From positions 434,001 to 498,000 of the forward strand of contig JAJJXM010000032.1 in assembly GCA_024516155.1 (NCBI GenBank): a stretch of 64,000 nt of DNA, in the 5' to 3' direction. Positions 45,951 through 57,003 of the stretch are shown here, piece by piece. Position 1 is the first letter of the stretch; every line of letters begins with the position of its first letter. The stretch comes from Pyronema omphalodes. Its lineage: Eukaryota; Ascomycota; Pezizomycetes; Pezizales; Pyronemataceae. The translations under genes were made by a program, and so were the position numbers. The notes below the pieces were generated by a model that was not told where the DNA came from, searched no databases, and saw only the letters and a program-made list of their open reading frames with translations.

Positions 45951-47526
45951 TATTTGCGTCGATGAATTTTGTTGTATGTAGTTGTGGTTGACGATGGGGG
46001 TGAATGAGTGATGTGAATGAGTGAGGGAACGGTTGGTGTTGGAAGAAAGAGTTGACACACACTAGAGTTAGAGTGAGTTGAGAGGAGACGAGACGAGAAA
46101 AAAAAAAAGAAAAAAAAATAGTGGGTTGGGCCGCGCGGGGAGGCAGGCTGTATTTGTTTAAAGCGGATTTCCAATGGTTGGCGGCGGCGGCGGGGATTCT
46201 GGGATGGGATGGAATGGAATGGGATGGGGGACGGGATGGGATGGGACGAGAAAAAACGATAGACCTTAGCAATGATTTGGGGGGTTGGGGAACTGGCCAG
46301 GACCCATGGGGTTTGTCATTAAAATATCAGTGAGTGTCAATCAATCTCTGGTTGCTATGGCCCAGCAGACCCAGCAAAAGAGACACACCCAGCTTTTTTT
46401 CAACCCCCCCTACACATCCCAAAACCAACTGCCCACACAACACACTCCTCTCACACACCTGACACAATCACCACGTAACCCCCGTTTATATCTCACAAAT
46501 TAATTCATATGCATTCCGGGAGTGAGTGATCATAACAGCTGGAGTAATTGCTATATTGGGCGTAGGTGGCTACATCATATCAATCATGACCACGCAAATA
46601 TGGGACGAGGCGGCAGGTAAAATTGATAACGTACCAGAAACAGCAAAGGCAACGAACAAGGGAACAAGGGAATAAGGGAATAATGGAACGAGGAGCGAAG
46701 AGCGAGGAACGAGGAACGAGGAACGAGCAGCAAGCAGCAAGCAGCGGGGGAAACGATGAGATAGAAACGAGCAGCAGAGTGGAGGAGCTCGCAGCTCGCA
46801 GCGAGCAGCAAGTAATAACCACAACCCAACGTCGCAAAAGCCCCGTCTCCAATCCCCTTTAAAATACCACCAGCCTTGTAATACGAAAAAGAAAAAATTT
46901 CCTTGATTTTTCTCTGCACAGTGACTAGATAATTTCCGTAGCGGTGTCATCCGCGAGCAGCGAGCTAAAAGCAAAGCGAAATCAGATCAGTCGACAGGAT
47001 AAGATGAGAAAGTAATTAATACCTGCCATTCACATGCATTGCTGCTAGGTAGGTAGGATAAATTGTACTGTATTATAATCAACGACCGAAGCACAAAGCA
47101 CTCGAATCATTATCGACTCGTAATATTTTTTCTTTCAACGCATATCATATCATCTTATCATCGTATCATCATATCATCGTATCATCATATCATCATATCA
47201 TCACATACAGCTTATGTAGCTATCTTAACCCTTAGATAGGTACACACCATATCCCCATATCCCAATATCCCAATATCCATATACACCCAAAGTAATCTAA
47301 AAAATCAACCACCCCCCCCCCCGAACAACACATACACAAACTGATTACGAAACATTAATGGGTTGCGGTGTGTGTTGTGTTGTGTGTCATTAAATTGTTT
47401 CTTTCTTTTTTTTTCTTTTTTTTTCTTTTTTTCTTTTTTTTTTCGCATGATATTGATGATATTGATGCAGATGAATGGGTATTACGCGCTGTGATGGTTA
47501 TCGCTTTTTTTGATCATGATTAAACA

Positions 47527-47697
47527 TGATGCTGGTTATGATGCTGGTTATGATACTGGTTATGATGCTGGTTATGATGATGCTGGCTATGATGCTGGTT
47601 ATGATGCTGGTTATGATACTGCTGCTGGTTATGATGATGCTGGTTACGATGATGCTGCCTAACAACCTGATGCTGGTTACGATGATGCTGGCTAATA
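47527..47697 (+). repeat. 12/15-bp array GATGCTGGTTAT
   Basis: About a dozen units of GATGCTGGTTAT with in-register insertions of GAT or GCT, so lengths are 12 or 15 and always multiples of three. Confidence 0.88.
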
Positions 47698-48083
47698 ACT
47701 CAATCAAATCCAACCCAATCCAATCCAACCCAACCCAACCAAACAAAGCAGCTCAAAGCAGCTCAAAGCAGCCTAAATAATTCTATTGCTCGTGCCTACC
47801 TGTTACTCGTTACTCGTGCCTACCTATTGCCCGTTACTCGTGCCTACCTATTACATGGCATTACAGATACATGACATGGCATTACATTACATAGCATTAC
47901 AGATACATGGCATTACATGGCATTACATGGCATTACAGATACGTTATGAATTCCAATAACTTAACTTAATATCACGGTGTAATCCTGGATTGATATCATC
48001 ATACCATCATACCATCATACCATCATACCTACACACCATCCCATCCTACCTACACACCATACCATACCATCCCACATATGTAC

Positions 48084-48167
48084 ATCCCATCCCATCCCAT
48101 CCCATCCCATCCCATCCCATCCCATCCCATCCCATCCCATCCCATCCCATCCCATCCCATCCCATCC
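48084..48167 (+). repeat. 5-bp array CCCAT
   Basis: About 17 perfect copies of CCCAT, preceded by CATACCAT-type repeats from 47998. Confidence 0.95.
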
Positions 48168-48337
48168 ATTCTGCTTTCCATCCTTCTCGCTTTCGCAACT
48201 GCGATATTTTTCCATGCCGATAAGTCGATAAGTCGATAATTTGCCGTGTTGGATGAGTCGATAAGTTGATAAGTTGATATCAACCCTGGTCATATTACCT
48301 GTATGTAATCCTAACTTCATGACGACTCATATATGTC

Positions 48338-48485
48338 ATATAGGTTATAGATAGATAGGTTATATATGTTATATATCTTATAGATAGATAGGTTATATAT
48401 GTTATCGATAGATAGGTTATATATGTTATAGATAGACAGGTCATATATGCTATAGATAGACAGGTCATACAGGTCAAAGATAGAC
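48338..48485 (+). repeat. Degenerate array of TATAGATAGATAGGT units
   Basis: Imperfect repeats combining ATAGATAGATAGGT/ATAGATAGACAGGT and TATATATGTTA, roughly 20-35 bases per unit. The region just after (48600-48780) has a TCTAATGGCT decamer repeat. Confidence 0.8.
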
Positions 48486-48789
48486 AGGTCAAAGCATCAA
48501 ATAATTACCCCATCATCACTATCATCAACCGATACCAGAGTATAACATATCCATATCCATATCCGTGTCTGCTTATGTCCTACTTATGTCCTACTTATGT
48601 ACAACTAACTTCTACTAACTTCTATGTATCTGCTTACTACTTACTACTTATCACAAAAGTAAGCCCAGTAATAAATATTAATAATATGAAACTAATGGCT
48701 TCTAATTGGTTCTAATGGCTTCTAATGGCTTCTAATGGCTTCTAATGGGCTTTAATAGGTTCTAATAGGTTCTAGTGGGCTGTAATAGG

Positions 48790-49252
48790 TGATTGATTTG
48801 ATTGATTTGATTGATTTGATTGATTTGATTGATTTGATTGATTTGATTGATTTGATTGATTTGATTGATTTGATTAATTTGATTGCTTTGATTGATTTGA
48901 TTGATTTGATTGATTTGATTGATTTGATTGATTTGATTGATTTGATTGATTTGATTGATTTGATTGATTTGATTGATTTGATTGATTGTGATTGATTTGA
49001 TTGATTTGATTGATTTGATTGATTTGATTGATTTGATTGATTTGATTGATTTGATTGATTTGATTGATTTGATTGATTTGATTGATTTGATTGATTTGAT
49101 TGATTTGATTGATTTGATTGATTTGATTGATTTGATTGATTTGATTGATTTGATTGATTTGATTGATTTGATTGATTTGATTGATTTGATTGATTTGATT
49201 GATTTGATTGATTTGATTGATTTGATTGATTTGATTGATTTGATGATTGATT
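48790..49252 (+). repeat. Large 9-bp array GATTGATTT
   Basis: About 51 copies of GATTGATTT with very few interruptions (ATTAATTTG, ATTGCTTTG, and one ATTGATTGTG phase slip near 48985). It is the largest array in the window. Confidence 0.97.
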
Positions 49253-49600
49253 GATTTGATTGATTTGCTTGATTTGATTGCTTTTTGATTGTTGCTTGCT
49301 TTGCTTGATTTGATTGCTTTGATTGCTTTGTATTGCTTGATTGCTTGCTTGTTTGATTGCTTGATTGCTTGCTTGCTTTGCTTGATTTGCTTGCTTTGAT
49401 TGTGCTTTGATGCTATTGTTGTTTGCTGCTTTGATTGATTTTTTGTTGACTTGCTTTGATTGCTTGATTGCTTTGCTTGATTGATGGCTTGCTTGATTGA
49501 TTTGATGCTTGCTTGTTTGTTTGCTTGATTGCTTGATTTTGATTGATTGATTTGATTGATTTGATTGATTTGATTGATCTTGATTACCTTTGATTACTTT
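49253..49600 (+). repeat. Decayed extension of the GATTGATTT array
   Basis: The sequence stays built of TTGATT, TTGCTT and TGATTGCT words, but period and spacing break down. It is best read as an older, eroded part of the same array, briefly regaining GATTGATTT near 49530-49580. Confidence 0.8.
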
Positions 49601-49678
49601 TGACTTGATGTCCAGTCAGTAGACTATATAGACTAATCCAATGTTCCCATCATAATAAGCGATGTTAGTGAATTGGTG

Positions 49679-49757
49679 ATGAATGCTGAATGCTGAATGC
49701 TGAATGCTGAATGCTGAATGCTGAATGCTGAATGCTGAATGCTGAATGCTGAATGCT
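49679..49757 (+). repeat. 7-bp array GAATGCT
   Basis: Eleven perfect copies of GAATGCT. Confidence 0.95.
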
Positions 49758-50020
49758 GTATTCTGTCATCAATAGTCAACGATATGGGTATGGGTGGTGA
49801 TAGTGGGAGTGGGAGTGGGAAACTTTTATCAGCTTACATATGGTGAGATGATTAGATGATGAGATGGTGAGATGATTACATGATTACATGGTGAGATGAT
49901 TACATGATGGCTTATACTCCCGAGTCCTGGCTTGTCGATAAGTACATAAATGAGGGATTATCATTACGCATACATAAGTACATATATATATATATATTAG
50001 TTATAGTTCCCGGGATTATC

Positions 50021-50317
50021 ACAATAACTATAGAAACTATAGAAACTACAGCAACTACAGCAACTATAGAAACTATAGAAACTACAGCAACTACAGCAAC
50101 TACAGCAACTACAGCAACTACAGCAACTACAGCAACTACAGCAACTACAGCAACTACAGCAACTACAGCAACTACAGCAACTACAGCAACTACAGCAACT
50201 ACAGCAACTACAGCAACTACAGCAACTACAGCAACTACAGCAACTACAGCAACTACAGCAACTACAGCAACTACAGCAACTACAGCAACTACAGCAACTA
50301 TAGAAACTACAGCAACC
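50021..50317 (+). repeat. 9-bp array ACTACAGCA
   Basis: About 30 copies of ACTACAGCA, with ACTATAGAA variants confined to the two ends. All frames are open through it, giving Thr/Ala or Cys/Ser repeats. Confidence 0.97.
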
Positions 50318-50458
50318 AGAACAACCATAGAAGCAATAATATGACAACCACACAACGAAAATATAACACCAAAAAATCACGGTAACCATAATAACCACGA
50401 TAACTATAGAACGGCGAAAATAAAACACGGCAATAAATAATATAATGATGATGGGTAA

Positions 50459-51562
50459 CAGACCTCCCAACCGTACAGCCAGTTTACCGGGTAAAATCGT
50501 AAACCAGGTAAACTGAACTGATAATTGACAGTTAGTTGGTGCAGTTTTCGTGTCCCGGATACGCAGTTGGTTCAGTTTTGAGGGTTCCATAGAACCAGGT
50601 AACTGCAGTGCACTGATTGAACCGATTGAACTGACTCGGTAAACAGTTTACTGGTTGTCAGATACAAACCAGTTTAACCACCTCATTGACTACTACGCAG
50701 AAGAATAAGCAGCCAAAACCATGCATGGAGGATCATAGACAGCCAAACCAGTGCAAATAATGTACTGAAACCTCGTTTGAACGCACCTCTGCTGGCCTGG
50801 ATCCTCCTATATATCTCGCCGAGACTATTTTCTCTTGACCTACAGAACTCAACCATACCTTACACTGCCATTTCTCTCCAACCACCTACAATGAGTTCCG
50901 TTACCAGCGGCCTCTCCTCTATACCACCTGGCTTCAGTACCCCGCTAGAACCCCAACAAGGCTCTGAAGATACGGCAACAGGTAGCCCCACGCAGCCGGA
51001 CGAGTATTTTGATTACTGTGCGCTGAGACTGGAGGCAGCACTTGAGGATGGTCCTTCTGCCATTGAGTGGTGGTGTGGGCCCCGGCAGCGGGCCAGGTTC
51101 CCCAAACTTTGCAAAACGGCTGTTGAAATACTGCTGTCTATTCCCGCAATGAGCGCCGAGCCCGAGCGGCTGTTTTTCGATGCAAGAAAATCATTATATC
51201 GGACCTTCATTCGATGCAGGCAGACACTCTGGAGGGCATTGAGGGGATCAAGATCTTCAATCGTAGGCGTCAGTTGTTATTTCTGGGGACCAAATTAGGA
51301 TCGAATTTTGTTATGTATGCACTGAATAATATTTATTGCCCCTTCATAAACCAGTTCCTCTGGACAAACCAGTTTTGGCAGTTTTAAACAGTTCACCTGG
51401 TTTGCCAAGCCTTGCATTCAGTTAACTGGTTTTCGCAGTTTAACCAGTTTATATTACTGACAGTAAACTGAACTGGGTGGTCGTACAGTTCTCATATTCC
51501 AACAGTCCGTACAGTCCGTTTTGGCCGTCATTTTAAACTGGTTTGTACGACTGGGAGGTCTG
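50459..51562 (+). mobile_element. hAT-type element relic, copy 2 (1104 bp)
   Basis: It starts CAGACCTCCCAACCGTACAG and its reverse complement starts CAGACCTCCCAGTCGTACAA, giving imperfect terminal inverted repeats of about 28 bases. Subterminal AAACTGGTT/AACCAGTTT motifs recur near both ends, as in hAT elements. It encloses a decayed transposase C-terminal piece. The flanking 8-mers (ATGGGTAA, ATATGATG) do not match, so no target duplication is visible. It is related to, and inverted relative to, copy 1 at 38297-39161. Confidence 0.82.
50891..51387 (+). pseudogene. hAT transposase dimerisation-domain remnant
   Basis: An open frame from 50891 runs through WWCGPRQRARFPKLCKTAVE and ILLSIPAMSAEPERLFFDARKSLYR, recognisably the C-terminal hAT dimerisation domain (the LSIPAMSAEPERLF core is diagnostic). 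At about 51220 the frame slips: after CRQTL the expected continuation (ADTLEGIEGIKIFN, then RRRQLLFLGTK) lies in another frame and runs to a stop at 51387. The catalytic DDE region upstream is absent and the N-terminal ~40 residues are unrelated low-complexity sequence. It cannot encode an active transposase. Confidence 0.85.
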
Positions 51563-52677
51563 ATATGATGTAACAATTCTTATCCTCGGGATTAGGGTTA
51601 CAGAGATTAGTTATAGACAGCGTGTTAACTTGTCACATCCATCTTGATATCTTTGACGCTTGTGGTATGATAGTAATTGCCTTTGACAGGTATTGACTCT
51701 ACTTTGAAAAAAAATGCATCATCTGAGAAGTTTATGAACCCGGACTCGAATGGTGATTGCAATTGCAACCTTTTTAATATGCTCTGGATTCTGCTCTAGA
51801 TTTTATTGGCCCCCGCTCAACAGTGTCCACATTGCTAGCCGTGTTTGTAATAAATAACATATCACTGGATGAGGATATGATATGGTTACAACACATATGC
51901 AACAGGTTTATTACTGGATTTGGGATTTACGATAGATAGATAGAGATACTTGCTATATATAGGATTGTTTTAATGTCTTGTAAAATGATACTAGAATCTC
52001 ATGATTGGTTTTTTTATAGTGTCTACTCAATAGAAACACCTCATAAATTACGAAGATATTTTTGTAGACTCAATTCATACAGCTTTAGGAGGCAGATAAA
52101 GTAAATCATGCCGATGAAATGATTGATTACTCGATAATCGGTGCTCGGTGGCATCATCATCATCATTATCGTCATCATAGCCATGTCAATCCTTGATTTC
52201 TATCATAAAATAGAGTCATCGCTGATTTGATATCGGTGCTTGATTTGTTCCATCAACAGGATTTTCAAGATTTATTATTTCTTGCATGATACAACAGTCG
52301 CGTTGCATGGAGCGCTTTCACTGGATCTTGCTTATCACCTTGTATGTCACCTCGTCTGTCATATTTTTCCCCATTTTCATCTGATCGACCCCAGGAGAGT
52401 TACATATCTTGGCGGGGTAGATCGGAGATTCAACCTCAACGTGCTCAACGCCGCTGCAGCTGTCATCAGTATGCCAAACGGCTTGAGTACATATTTGTGG
52501 CTCAAGCCCCCTCTCATCGTCCGGCTGCGCTGCGGGGAAATCACGCGAGGGTGAGGGCGAGTTGCGAGTTGCAGGTTGAGATTTTAGAAGTCAAACCACA
52601 TAACCCCGGTTTGAGAATTTAGAAAGTTCAACCATCCAACGCGATGTCACGTCACGTCGTCCTAACCCAACCCAACC
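51563..52677. other. Intergenic region upstream of TTI2-like gene
   Basis: No gene recognised. A 104-residue frame at 52240-52554 has no recognisable domain. Short GATAGATAGATAG and ATCATCATC repeats occur. The TTI2-like promoter should lie in the last ~200 bases. Confidence 0.5.
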
Positions 52678-54314
52678 ATGCCGATAATCCAAGAGCTTTC
52701 CGACAGCGAAGATGAATCTACCACCACCAGCAGCAGCTCTATTATCGATCTGAAAACGTCCGTGCCAGATCTTTAGCTACCCCGCGTTGTCGTCATCGCT
52801 AACACTGACATCATAGAGCTTCGTCTATCTTACATTCTGCTATTGCTACCTTGAGCTCTGATACCACTGCTCTGGAAACGCGTTACAACACTGTACTGCT
52901 TACCTCCCCTCCACTCCCCGCCTTTACCTCTCCGAACTCCATAGCTAACACTTTCACCTCATAGATCCTCAGCAATATTCCTCCGGTGATAGCCTTCCTC
53001 CGAACTCAACCATCATCCATAACCTCGCTTCAACCCGACCTCATCTCTCTCCTCCGTCCTCACCCCCAGCTCCAACCCCGCCTCAACTACGGTTTCGACG
53101 ACAGCAGCTACGATGCTTCCCCCGCGCTTCCACACTACCATGCACTATCCACGCAACTCCTGAATCTCCTCTCCAGTTGCTCGTCCTTCATTGACAGCAC
53201 CGACAAAGAACTAATCGCAGCCCTCTCCGGTTTCCATTCCCTCGAAGATCCCTGGACTACCTCTAACAGTCAGACATTATCTCGAAGTATTTTTTCCACG
53301 ATATCATCCAATGACTTATCCAAATCATATCCCCCCATCCTAAGCGAAATCATCAAGCCCCTCTTTTCCCGAACTCCTTCAACAAATCGTATCACCCCCG
53401 CAGGAAGGTTAGCAATCCGCGAAAACACCAACAACCGCATCGACACATCACCACCACTATGGCTGACCAAGCGGCCCGAGGTTCTAGCCATTTTGGAAGT
53501 TATCCTACAATCCATTCCAGCGGCAGAAATAGAAGGAAATTGGGGATTGATTATACCCCCTGTATTGACGTTGATGGATAACACCATCACCTCGGTGAAA
53601 ACTAGAGCCGTGGGAATGATATCTACATTACTGCAAAGACTCGAGGAAGATGATGGGACTAAAACTCTACTTAAACGAACGGGATTAGCACCGGTTTTCT
53701 GGGATGCCGTGTTGGCTACGCTTAGTTATTTACCGCCGCTAACCCCTGTGTCTGAGGCAGTACCACTGTTGAAGGCGGCATATAGGTGCTTGATACAACT
53801 TTCCAAAGCCCGGGAAAAGGAGCTAAAGAAACGGGCACTTTTGTTGGATACAGTGGTTAGAGACGGAATTCTAAGAGGCTTTAGATTCGCGGATAAGTTC
53901 GTGGATATAGTGAAGGTACTTGTAGAATCTCTAGCAGATGTGATAGAGGAAATGGGTGTGTATTTCGTTAAGCATCTAAAATCTATCGTACCGATATTGG
54001 CGGATTTATTGGCGGATCCTTTCGGGGATGCGAATTTGCTATTGCTGCAGGTGCTGGTGGAAACTATCCAGGTGCTGGTAAGGAATTGTTGGGTGAGATT
54101 GGAAAGTTATACGGGAGAGATATTAAGGGGAACGACGGTTTGTTGGGGTAGGTTACAGGATGGGGATAGGAATGGGGAGGAGGTGGAAAGGGTTAGGAAT
54201 GGATTGAGGAAACTGGTGGGCATGGTTAAGGCTACGGTTGGAGAGGAGGAATGGAGGGAGATTGAAGGGGGGATTAGAGGTGTGGATGAAGGCGTTTTTG
54301 GGGGCTTGTTTTGA
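52678..54314 (+). CDS. TTI2: TELO2-interacting protein 2 (TTT complex)
   Basis: I reconstruct three exons (52678-52757, 52817-52892, 52965-54314) giving 501 residues, with introns of 59 and 72 nt. The large third exon has an HEAT-like helical body with the Tti2-family pattern: LTKRPEVLAILEVILQSIP, IEGNWGLIIPPVLTLMDN, then SYLPPLTPVSEAVPLLKAAYRCL. Tti2 works with Tel2 and Tti1 as an Hsp90-linked co-chaperone that stabilises PI3K-like kinases (TOR, ATM/ATR types). The first exon is acidic and Ser-rich (MPIIQELSDSEDES). An in-frame TAG directly before ATCCTCAGC at 52965 shows that the third exon must be reached by splicing. The first donor (GTCCGT) is weak, so the N-terminal 52 residues are less certain than the rest. 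Confidence 0.75.
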
Positions 54315-54762
54315 GGCCGTGTGGGGTGGATGTGTGATGATGCGTTGTGTCATTGTTGATCACTCGATTGCTTGTTGCTGTGCGGCGTTGGATTAGGTTA
54401 CAAAAATTTGAAAAATATAATGTAACCATACCAAGCATCTCAGAAGTTTCTCTTCTTCTTGAAAATAAGTAAAAAGGAAATCAATCACACTATAGTCCCA
54501 GTTCCTGCTCGAATCGCGATGAACACTCCTTCTCGCCGATATCTCTTTGTAGACCTATCCAGGAAATTTCCTTCTTTCTTTTATAATCATGATTCATTGC
54601 CTTGATCATCTGAATTGATGATACTGAGAATGCTGAGAATGCTGTGTAATCTGTTGCTTTTATTATATACGTATAGGTAAAGCTAGCAGTTGGCAAATAA
54701 TACTATGAATTGAGAATACGGATCTTGTGATGTTGTTTGTATGGGATTTGGTTTCTTAACTA

Positions 54763-54896
54763 TGGACTACGAACTATGAATTACGAACTCTGAATTCTGA
54801 ACTCTGAATTGCGAACTATGAATTACGAACTATGAACTACGAACTACGAACTCTGAGCTACGAACTCTGATCTACGAACTCTGAACTCCGAATTCC
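54763..54896 (+). repeat. 7-bp array GAACTAC/GAACTCT
   Basis: About 19 heptamers of the pattern GAA(C/T)T(A/C)(C/T) in phase, degenerate at the right end. Confidence 0.88.
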
Positions 54897-55460
54897 TGGA
54901 TCTTAATACATACTCATCATCAGTTGAATTGGAGCATGAAATTACGATATGATACTGAATATGACTAGGAATATGAATAGAAATATAGATCATAGACAAG
55001 CTATTTTATTTTCCGATATCATTGAGATTCCCCGCCGGTAGTTAGAATGGATATAAGTAAATACCAGCAGCATCATCTATATACTCCCATCAATCACCCT
55101 CAAAAAAAAATAACATCTCTTTTTTTTCTTCTGACAATAGAATCATTGATGATTATCTACTGGCTGTAAACGTGGACGGTGGACCTGTGGTATTGTGGAG
55201 GTGCACATACACGTTGGGTTAGTGATACATATTTGATATTGTTTATGGATGAAAGTTAAAAATGATGGTGATGGTGATGGTGATGATATAGATGAGGATA
55301 TTAGGATATGAGGAGGAAATATACTATGGGAGTGACTTAATTGCTCATTGGTGCGTGGGTGGGTACTGAAGTCTGAGGTTTGGATGGTTGTGGATATGGA
55401 TGTGGATAGGTGTAGGTCGGACTGAGGGGGGTTTCTTCCGGTGGATGTTGTATGGCTTCT

Positions 55461-55477
55461 GGGGGGGGGGGGGGGGG
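55461..55477 (+). repeat. Poly-G tract (17 G)
   Basis: An uninterrupted run of 17 guanines in otherwise AT-rich intergenic DNA. Confidence 0.85.
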
Positions 55478-56506
55478 TTGTACTGAGGGAATAATGGTGT
55501 GGGTTTATATAGATAAGGCATATTAAATTGTTTAATATTCGATAAAAAGAAAAAAGATTGAAGTGGCTGTTTTAGAATGATGTTTCATCAGTTTTGCAAA
55601 TAGCCAGTTTGTGGTATGTAGCAATGGCGGAGCTTAAATACCGGAAAGGGGAAATTATATTAGAATATCTTGAGCTGAGAAGGATCCTGGATAGATGAAG
55701 TCTAAAGGTATAGATAAGCTACGCTGGGATTCAGATCATTAGAGGATCGGATTTTAATATGACTGACATCGGGTGAGTGAGATACAGGTTTTGGTTCAGT
55801 ATTTACTCTCCGCCAGAATGATTGTTGGAGAAATTAAAGTGGGGACTTGGTACGTGTATTTTAAAACACCATGGCTGCGAATTCATCGCTGGCAACTGGC
55901 TAGCAAATATGTCGGTTGTTGTAACTTAATTCAAATTTACCTCTTCGTTGTTATATATGTTGTTCCCAACTCCAAGTTCCGTATTGATGACTATGATACC
56001 CTAGAGACTTTGATGGCGACTAGTACTGCCAACCCGAAGTATATTGTATAGCGGTGCCGTTAGTTAAAATCATCCCCGGTGATCCGGGGAAACGCCGGCG
56101 AATGAAACCTATGGTGAGGACGGGTTTTGTAGTCCCGGATATATCGATGCTTGGTTATTTCTCTTGGTCTGGTACTACGACTTGCTATGGGATCTCAGAT
56201 GTCTTTTTCATAACTTCAGAGCAGATGGCCAGATGGATAGATCACAATCCCTAGAATTTAGTTGAAACTGACGGTACTCGCTATTTATCTCAATGTATTG
56301 AATCAGATATCTTATGCCTGTCTATGTGTTAGAAGGATCTAGGTCCCAGTATAAGTATGTAGTAACCAGAAAATCAATGGCTGATGATCCGTGGATGATT
56401 ATTCTTTGTCCCAAGCAGCTATATCATTCCTCTGGTTCATCTTGGTTCAATTCACAACAAAATGGCTACATATTGACAGATTCTTTATGCGCAGAGCACT
56501 ATCGCT

Positions 56507-56514
56507 TATAAAAA
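56507..56514 (+). promoter_or_regulatory. Putative TATA box of small acidic protein gene
   Basis: TATAAAAA lies about 165 bases before the start codon at 56674, with a pyrimidine-rich leader in between (56540-56660). Confidence 0.35.
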
Positions 56515-56673
56515 CAGGTAGGCACACTTGTAATTACCGTCTTTCAAAATCTCTACCACCAACCAACTAGCAACACAAATCATCCCTCTCCAGACTCTCC
56601 TTCCTTACCACAAGACCATCACTTATCCTTCCACAAATCGCTGCTACACAGCCCCACTTTAACATAGCTAACC

Positions 56674-57003
56674 ATGTCCCACCCCTCCCCACCATCCCAA
56701 CCTTCAAGCGGCACCAGCACTGCCATGACAACCCCAAAATCCACACAAGAATTTCTAGCTTACCTTTCCACTATCCCCATCACAAACGTAATCGAGATCT
56801 TCTGGGATGATTCCGGAGCCCATAAGGACTCTTATGATGATAGTGATGATGAAGATTATGATGATATGGAGTCTAGGTATGTCGCGGCTCGATTGGTGGT
56901 ATCAATGTGTTGGTTATGAGAGGGTTTTTGGAACTTGGAAGAGTTTTTGTGTGCTAACTGTTGTTTACTTTGCAGTTATGAGGAGGACGGTGATGTGCAT
57001 TGA
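56674..57003 (+). CDS. Small acidic hypothetical protein
   Basis: Two exons (56674-56876 and 56976-57003) across a 99-nt intron (GTATGT donor, GCTAAC branch site, TTTGCAG acceptor) encode 76 residues. I do not recognise the family. The first third is Ser/Pro/Thr-rich (MSHPSPPSQPSSGTS). A short hydrophobic-amphipathic segment follows (EFLAYLSTIPITNVIEIFW), then a strongly acidic tail (DSDDEDYDDMES, then SYEEDGDVH). There is no signal peptide and no cysteine-rich pattern. The well-formed intron and leader with TATA box favour a real gene; without splicing the frame would end in an unrelated hydrophobic tail. Confidence 0.5.

Larger units (their letters stand above)
45951..50458. other. Repeat-rich intergenic DNA
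   Basis: No gene. The first ~300 bases should carry the HMG-gene promoter (pyrimidine tract on the minus strand, A-run at 46100-46120). The rest is short repeats: GAGCAGCAAG-like copies (46680-46810), ATCATAT repeats (47140-47210), the ATGCTGGTT array, ATTACATGGC repeats (47870-47940) and the large arrays listed separately. Confidence 0.6.
54315..56673. other. Intergenic region with repeats and possible eroded gene
   Basis: It holds a heptamer array (54763-54896) and a 17-base poly-G run (55461-55477). Between 55773 and 56511 three short plus-strand frames follow each other and look mildly protein-like, but no convincing gene model joins them (see findings). The rest is AT-rich with nothing recognised. 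Confidence 0.5.

Noticed and set aside
48789..49254. Repeated Asp-Leu-Ile frames
   Set aside because: Translation of the GATTGATTT array only.
49904..50590. Frames of 146-197 codons with Thr/Ala, Val or Cys/Ser repeats
   Set aside because: They follow the ACTACAGCA array on both strands and are not coding.
52240..52554. 104-codon frame upstream of the TTI2-like gene
   Set aside because: No recognisable domain, poor start context and no splice evidence.
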